Origin: Bacteroidota bacterium
GTDB lineage: Bacteria; Bacteroidota; Ignavibacteria; UBA10030; BY39
NCBI GenBank assembly: GCA_018830765.1
Contig: JAHJRJ010000097.1
Coordinates: 1 to 8,050, forward strand
Reading direction: 5' to 3'
DNA: 8,050 nucleotides
How positions within the stretch are numbered: position 1 is the stretch's first letter; every line of letters starts with the position of its first letter. The notes under the pieces are model-generated. The model was given only the letters and a program-made list of their open reading frames with translations. It was not told where the DNA came from and made no database searches. Shown here piece after piece: positions 5,711 through 8,050 of this stretch. The translations under genes were made by a program, and so were the position numbers.

Positions 5711-5965
5711 ATTGCCATGCTTGTCTCAGCAATAAATGCTTCGATTGTTGGTGTTTCACTTTCAAGATGTTCAGAAAATTTTTTCTTTCCATAATGTCTA
5801 ATGAAAAACCGAATAGCACTTTCAGTGTCCTTCAATGCTTCAGTATAGGTCTTACCCTGTCCAACAATTGCTCCACGGGTAAACCCCGTTATACGGGGTA
5901 AACCCTAATGGATATCCAACATACCCATCTTCATGACGTTCAATAACAATTTTAATTTGTTTCAT
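5707..5965 (-). pseudogene. hicB: HicB-type antitoxin, frameshifted by a 19-bp insertion
   Basis: On the minus strand an ATG at 5965, preceded by GGAG (5974-5971), begins MKQIKIVIERHEDGYVGYPL. This is typical of the HicB-like antitoxin family, which has a partial RNase-H-like fold and neutralises HicA. After GFT the frame breaks and meets a stop within about 15 codons. Removing 19 bases from the duplicated GGGTTTACCC region restores GFTRGAIVGQGKTYTEAL, then DTESAIRFFIRHYGKKKF, TPTIEAFIAE and a TGA at 5709-5707. The restored gene is exactly 80 codons (79 residues), the usual size. The insertion therefore explains the defect fully. The stop overlaps the start of the hicA remnant. Both members of the pair are broken, so the locus looks dead rather than regulated. 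Confidence 0.8.
5877..5905. repeat. 19-bp duplication with a CCCCGT-TAT-ACGGGG palindrome inside hicB
   Basis: GGGTAAACCC occurs at 5877-5886 and again at 5896-5905, a 19-base offset. Between them the arms ACCCCGT (5883-5889) and ACGGGGT (5893-5899) form a perfect 7-bp hairpin with loop TAT. One copy of the flank plus the hairpin is the extra 19 bases that break the hicB frame. The core matches the centre of the uvrA palindrome at 6986-7026. Confidence 0.75.
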
Positions 5966-5970
5966 TGTAT

Positions 5971-5974
5971 CTCC
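5971..5974 (-). promoter_or_regulatory. Ribosome binding site (GGAG) for the hicB remnant
   Basis: On the minus strand GGAG stands 5 nt before the ATG at 5965 (GGAGATACAATG), supporting that start for the HicB frame. Confidence 0.5.
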
Positions 5975-6132
5975 AAGGCAGCAGCTCAACGAGTTAATTG
6001 ATATTACTTTATTACAACATATTTGCTCAGTTTATTATAACGAAAACATTATAATTTATCAAATCAAATCGTTTTTCATTTTTGCTTTTCCACATCCCTT
6101 TTTATATCTTAAAATAATAAAACCGAAGCACG

Positions 6133-6214
6133 AAATCCTAAATACTAAATAGTACTAAAATACTAAACTCAAAACATCAATGGTTTTAAAAAATAATTTT
6201 TGAATTTAGGATTT
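6133..6214. repeat. Long inverted repeat AAATCCTAAAT / ATTTAGGATTT
   Basis: The 11-base arms at 6133-6143 and 6204-6214 are exact reverse complements, 60 bases apart. Outside them, CAC (6129-6131) and GTG (6219-6221) may extend the pairing after a small gap. The interior has short near-repeats (ACTAAAT, ACTAAAA, ACTAAAC). It resembles the intergenic CCGAAGCACGAAATCC... elements that I recall from many environmental genomes, which would make it a degenerate non-autonomous element. It ends about 40 bases before the uvrA start. Confidence 0.45.
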
Positions 6215-6228
6215 TTAAGTGTTTTAAT
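6200..6228 (+). promoter_or_regulatory. Possible uvrA promoter (TTGAAT-N17-TTTAAT)
   Basis: TTGAAT at 6200-6205 and TTTAAT at 6223-6228 are 17 bases apart and would give a leader of about 20 bases. The -35 hexamer overlaps the right arm of the inverted repeat, so the repeat may supply the promoter. The region is AT-rich enough for this to arise by chance, and a Bacteroidota-type sigma factor would use other hexamers. Confidence 0.25.
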
Positions 6229-6254
6229 ATAGAATCTTTATTATTTAGACATAG

Positions 6255-8050
6255 ATGGATCTAATTAATAACAAATTAGTAGTCAAGGGCGCTCGTGTTC
6301 ATAACCTGAAGAACATCGATGTCGAGATGCCGCGCGACAAACTTATCGTCATTACTGGATTGTCGGGTTCGGGTAAGTCGAGCTTGGCTTTCGATACAAT
6401 CTACGCCGAAGGTCAGCGGCGGTATCTGGAAAGCTTATCCGCATACGCACGACAATTCTTGGGAATAATGGAACGGCCCGATGTCGATAACATCGAAGGT
6501 TTGAGTCCTTCTATTTCAATCGAACAAAAATCAGTCTCTCATAATCCTCGTTCGACGGTCGGGACTGTAACGGAGATTTATGATTACTTGCGTCTTCTTT
6601 TTGCGCGTGTAGGAGTTCAGCACTGCCATCAATGTGGAAGAAAGGTCGAGAAACAGAATGTCGATTCGATAATTGATAGCGTAATGAATTTACCATCGGG
6701 TAGTCGTGTTCAGATACTCGCCCCTGTTGTGCGCGGTCGTAAAGGTCATTATCGCGAATTGTTCGAAGAGATTATCAAAAACGGATTTTTAAGAGTACGG
6801 GTTGACGGCGAAGTAAAAGAAATCACTAAAGGGATGCAGGTCGATAGATACAAAATTCACAATATCGAAATCGTTGTCGATAGAATTGTAATTCAACAAG
6901 ATATCCGGTCGCGTGCCGCCGATTCGATAGAGACCGCACTCGGCTTCGGATCCGGTGTGGTTATTGTGAATAGCGAGAAAGCCCGCCTGCCCGACTTGCC
7001 CCGTAGAACGGGGCGAGTCGGGCAGGGGGACGATTTATTCAGCATCCATCTCGCGTGTAACTATTGTGGAATAAGTTACGAAGACCCCGCTCCGAACGCT
7101 TTCTCATTTAACTCGCCGTACGGTTATTGTCCGAACTGTCAAGGACTTGGCGAGATTAGAGAATTCGATGAGAATTTGATAATTCCAAACGATTCAATAA
7201 CGATAAATCAAGAAGGAATTGCTGCACTCGGTAAACCGCGCCCCACTTTTTTATGGAGCCAAGTGACGGCGGTAACAAAAAAATATAAGATAGACTTTGA
7301 CGCGCCGATTAAAGAAATACCTAAAAAGTTTATCTACATGCTGCTCTATGGAGCTGGCGATGAAAAATTTGAAGTCGAATACACACATAATAGCCACAGA
7401 AAAGTTGTCTATAAACACAGATTCAACGGTATAATAGCTATGCTGAAAAGATTTTATGATGAGACGACCTCAGCCGGAATTCGGGATTGGGTCGAATCGT
7501 TTATGTCTGTTCACCCGTGCAAGGAATGCGAAGGCGGTCGGTTGAAAAAAGAAAGGTTAGCTGTGAAGCTTACCGACTTAAATTCTAAAAAGTCTTTTAA
7601 CATACACGATGTTGTACAACTTTCAATTAAAGATGCCAAAAAATTCTTTCACGATTTAAAGCTAACGGGGCGGCAAAATTTAATTGCGAATCAAATCTTA
7701 AAAGAAATCAAACAGCGCCTCGAATTTTTATTGAATGTCGGTTTGGATTATTTAACTCTCGACCGTCCAGTGCGTACGCTTGCGGGAGGTGAAGCACAGC
7801 GAATTCGATTAGCTACGCAGATCGGATCACAGCTTGTCGGCGTTCTTTACATACTGGATGAGCCAAGTATCGGACTCCACCAACGCGACAACATCAAGCT
7901 CATCAACTCGTTAAAGCATCTTCGCGACCTCGGCAATACGGTTATCGTTGTCGAGCACGATAAAGAGATGATTAAAAGTGCTGATTATGTAGTTGATTTG
8001 GGACCGGGTGCCGGTGAGCACGGCGGATATTTGGTAACTTCCGGTTCACC
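6255..8050 (+). CDS. uvrA: UvrA, excinuclease ABC subunit A (3' end outside window), with an in-frame palindromic insertion
   Basis: UvrA is the ABC-type DNA damage sensor of nucleotide excision repair; it dimerises and loads UvrB. The first 598 codons of about 940 are present. Visible are Walker A GLSGSGKSS (35-43), GQRRYLESLSAYARQFLG, EGLSPSISIEQKSVSHNPRS, the zinc module C268-x2-C271...C292-x2-C295 (FSFNSPYGYCPNCQGLG), HPCKECEGGRL, the signature LAGGEAQRIRLA (509 on; usual LSGGE has S changed to A) and Walker B LYILDEPSIGLHQRD (D535, E536). Residues about 243-258 (ARLPDLPRRTGRVGQG) are extra compared with other UvrA proteins and are encoded by the palindrome at 6986-7026. The ATG at 6255 follows a TAG in phase at 6252-6254, so no earlier start is possible. 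No Shine-Dalgarno sequence is seen. The frame is intact throughout. Confidence 0.97.
   Translation, partial: MDLINNKLVVKGARVHNLKNIDVEMPRDKLIVITGLSGSGKSSLAFDTIYAEGQRRYLESLSAYARQFLGIMERPDVDNIEGLSPSISIEQKSVSHNPRSTVGTVTEIYDYLRLLFARVGVQHCHQCGRKVEKQNVDSIIDSVMNLPSGSRVQILAPVVRGRKGHYRELFEEIIKNGFLRVRVDGEVKEITKGMQVDRYKIHNIEIVVDRIVIQQDIRSRAADSIETALGFGSGVVIVNSEKARLPDLPRRTGRVGQGDDLFSIHLACNYCGISYEDPAPNAFSFNSPYGYCPNCQGLGEIREFDENLIIPNDSITINQEGIAALGKPRPTFLWSQVTAVTKKYKIDFDAPIKEIPKKFIYMLLYGAGDEKFEVEYTHNSHRKVVYKHRFNGIIAMLKRFYDETTSAGIRDWVESFMSVHPCKECEGGRLKKERLAVKLTDLNSKKSFNIHDVVQLSIKDAKKFFHDLKLTGRQNLIANQILKEIKQRLEFLLNVGLDYLTLDRPVRTLAGGEAQRIRLATQIGSQLVGVLYILDEPSIGLHQRDNIKLINSLKHLRDLGNTVIVVEHDKEMIKSADYVVDLGPGAGEHGGYLVTSGS
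6986..7026. repeat. 41-bp near-perfect palindrome inside uvrA
   Basis: CCTGCCCGACT (6986-6996) pairs perfectly with AGTCGGGCAGG (7016-7026). After one T-G pair, GCCCCGT (6998-7004) pairs with ACGGGGC (7008-7014) around the triloop AGA. The stem is 19 bp, and two more C-G pairs are possible outside a mismatch (6983-6984 with 7028-7029). It codes in frame for an Arg/Pro/Gly-rich stretch absent from usual UvrA proteins. Its GC content stands out sharply from the surrounding gene. The core is the same CCCCGT-N3-ACGGGG as in the hicB insertion. Confidence 0.9.

Larger units (their letters stand above)
5966..6254. other. AT-rich intergenic region between the hicB remnant and uvrA
   Basis: No coding potential is seen. 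The region separates divergently oriented genes, so it should contain the uvrA promoter and formerly the hicBA promoter. It holds the long inverted repeat 6133-6214. No SOS box (CTGT-N8-ACAG type) or other operator is visible to me. Confidence 0.6.

Noticed and set aside
5877..5905. Start of a CRISPR array
   Set aside because: Only two copies of a 10-base unit exist, 19 bases apart, inside a coding frame that is restored by removing one unit.
5877..5905. Programmed frameshift in hicB
   Set aside because: A 19-base duplication with a hairpin is not a slippery site, and the partner hicA is also broken, so decay is simpler.
6511..6696. Minus-strand ORF opposite uvrA
   Set aside because: It is a shadow of the intact uvrA frame.

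Overview
The window looks like bacterial chromosome, probably from a metagenome. Two housekeeping-type blocks lie at the ends, with about 5 kb of broken, compositionally mixed accessory DNA between them. The left flank (1-1292) holds the tail of a tetratricopeptide-type protein and a DUF58 protein whose start overlaps the previous stop as ATGA. The right flank (6255-8050) is the first 598 codons of uvrA. Codon choice in these flanks and the lack of a Shine-Dalgarno sequence before uvrA suggest a Bacteroidota/Chlorobiota/Ignavibacteriota-type organism. That assignment is an inference by eye with low confidence.

The middle reads as a patchwork. At 1368-2406 is a visibly AT-rich segment with a small unknown ORF and a defective NPPY adenine methyltransferase. 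At 2361-2474 is the last ~37 codons of an alpha-glucan phosphorylase. A short, single-barrel pyruvate kinase follows (2502-3539), then a capsule-synthesis-type (Kdo-transferase/KpsC-KpsS-like) protein (3595-4575). These three share a style unlike either flank. At 4637-5179 is the C-terminal half of a second, beta-class DNA methyltransferase. No complete restriction-modification system remains. The mosaic could come from repeated acquisition and deletion in a hot spot, or in part from a chimeric assembly; the sequence alone cannot decide.

The 5180-6254 interval looks like an intergenic gap but holds a decayed HicBA toxin-antitoxin pair on the minus strand. The hicB frame (5707-5965) is broken by exactly 19 bp. 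The overlapping hicA (5624-5710) has lost its middle and is only 28 codons long. Around them are several hairpins and a long inverted repeat just upstream of uvrA.

The most interesting signal is a pair of small palindromes with the same core, CCCCGT-N3-ACGGGG. One (5883-5899) lies inside the 19-bp insertion that kills hicB. The other is the centre of a 41-bp near-perfect palindrome (6986-7026) that sits in frame inside uvrA and adds about 15 residues to a conserved domain. This suggests a palindromic micro-element that inserts into genes, comparable in behaviour to Rickettsia palindromic elements.
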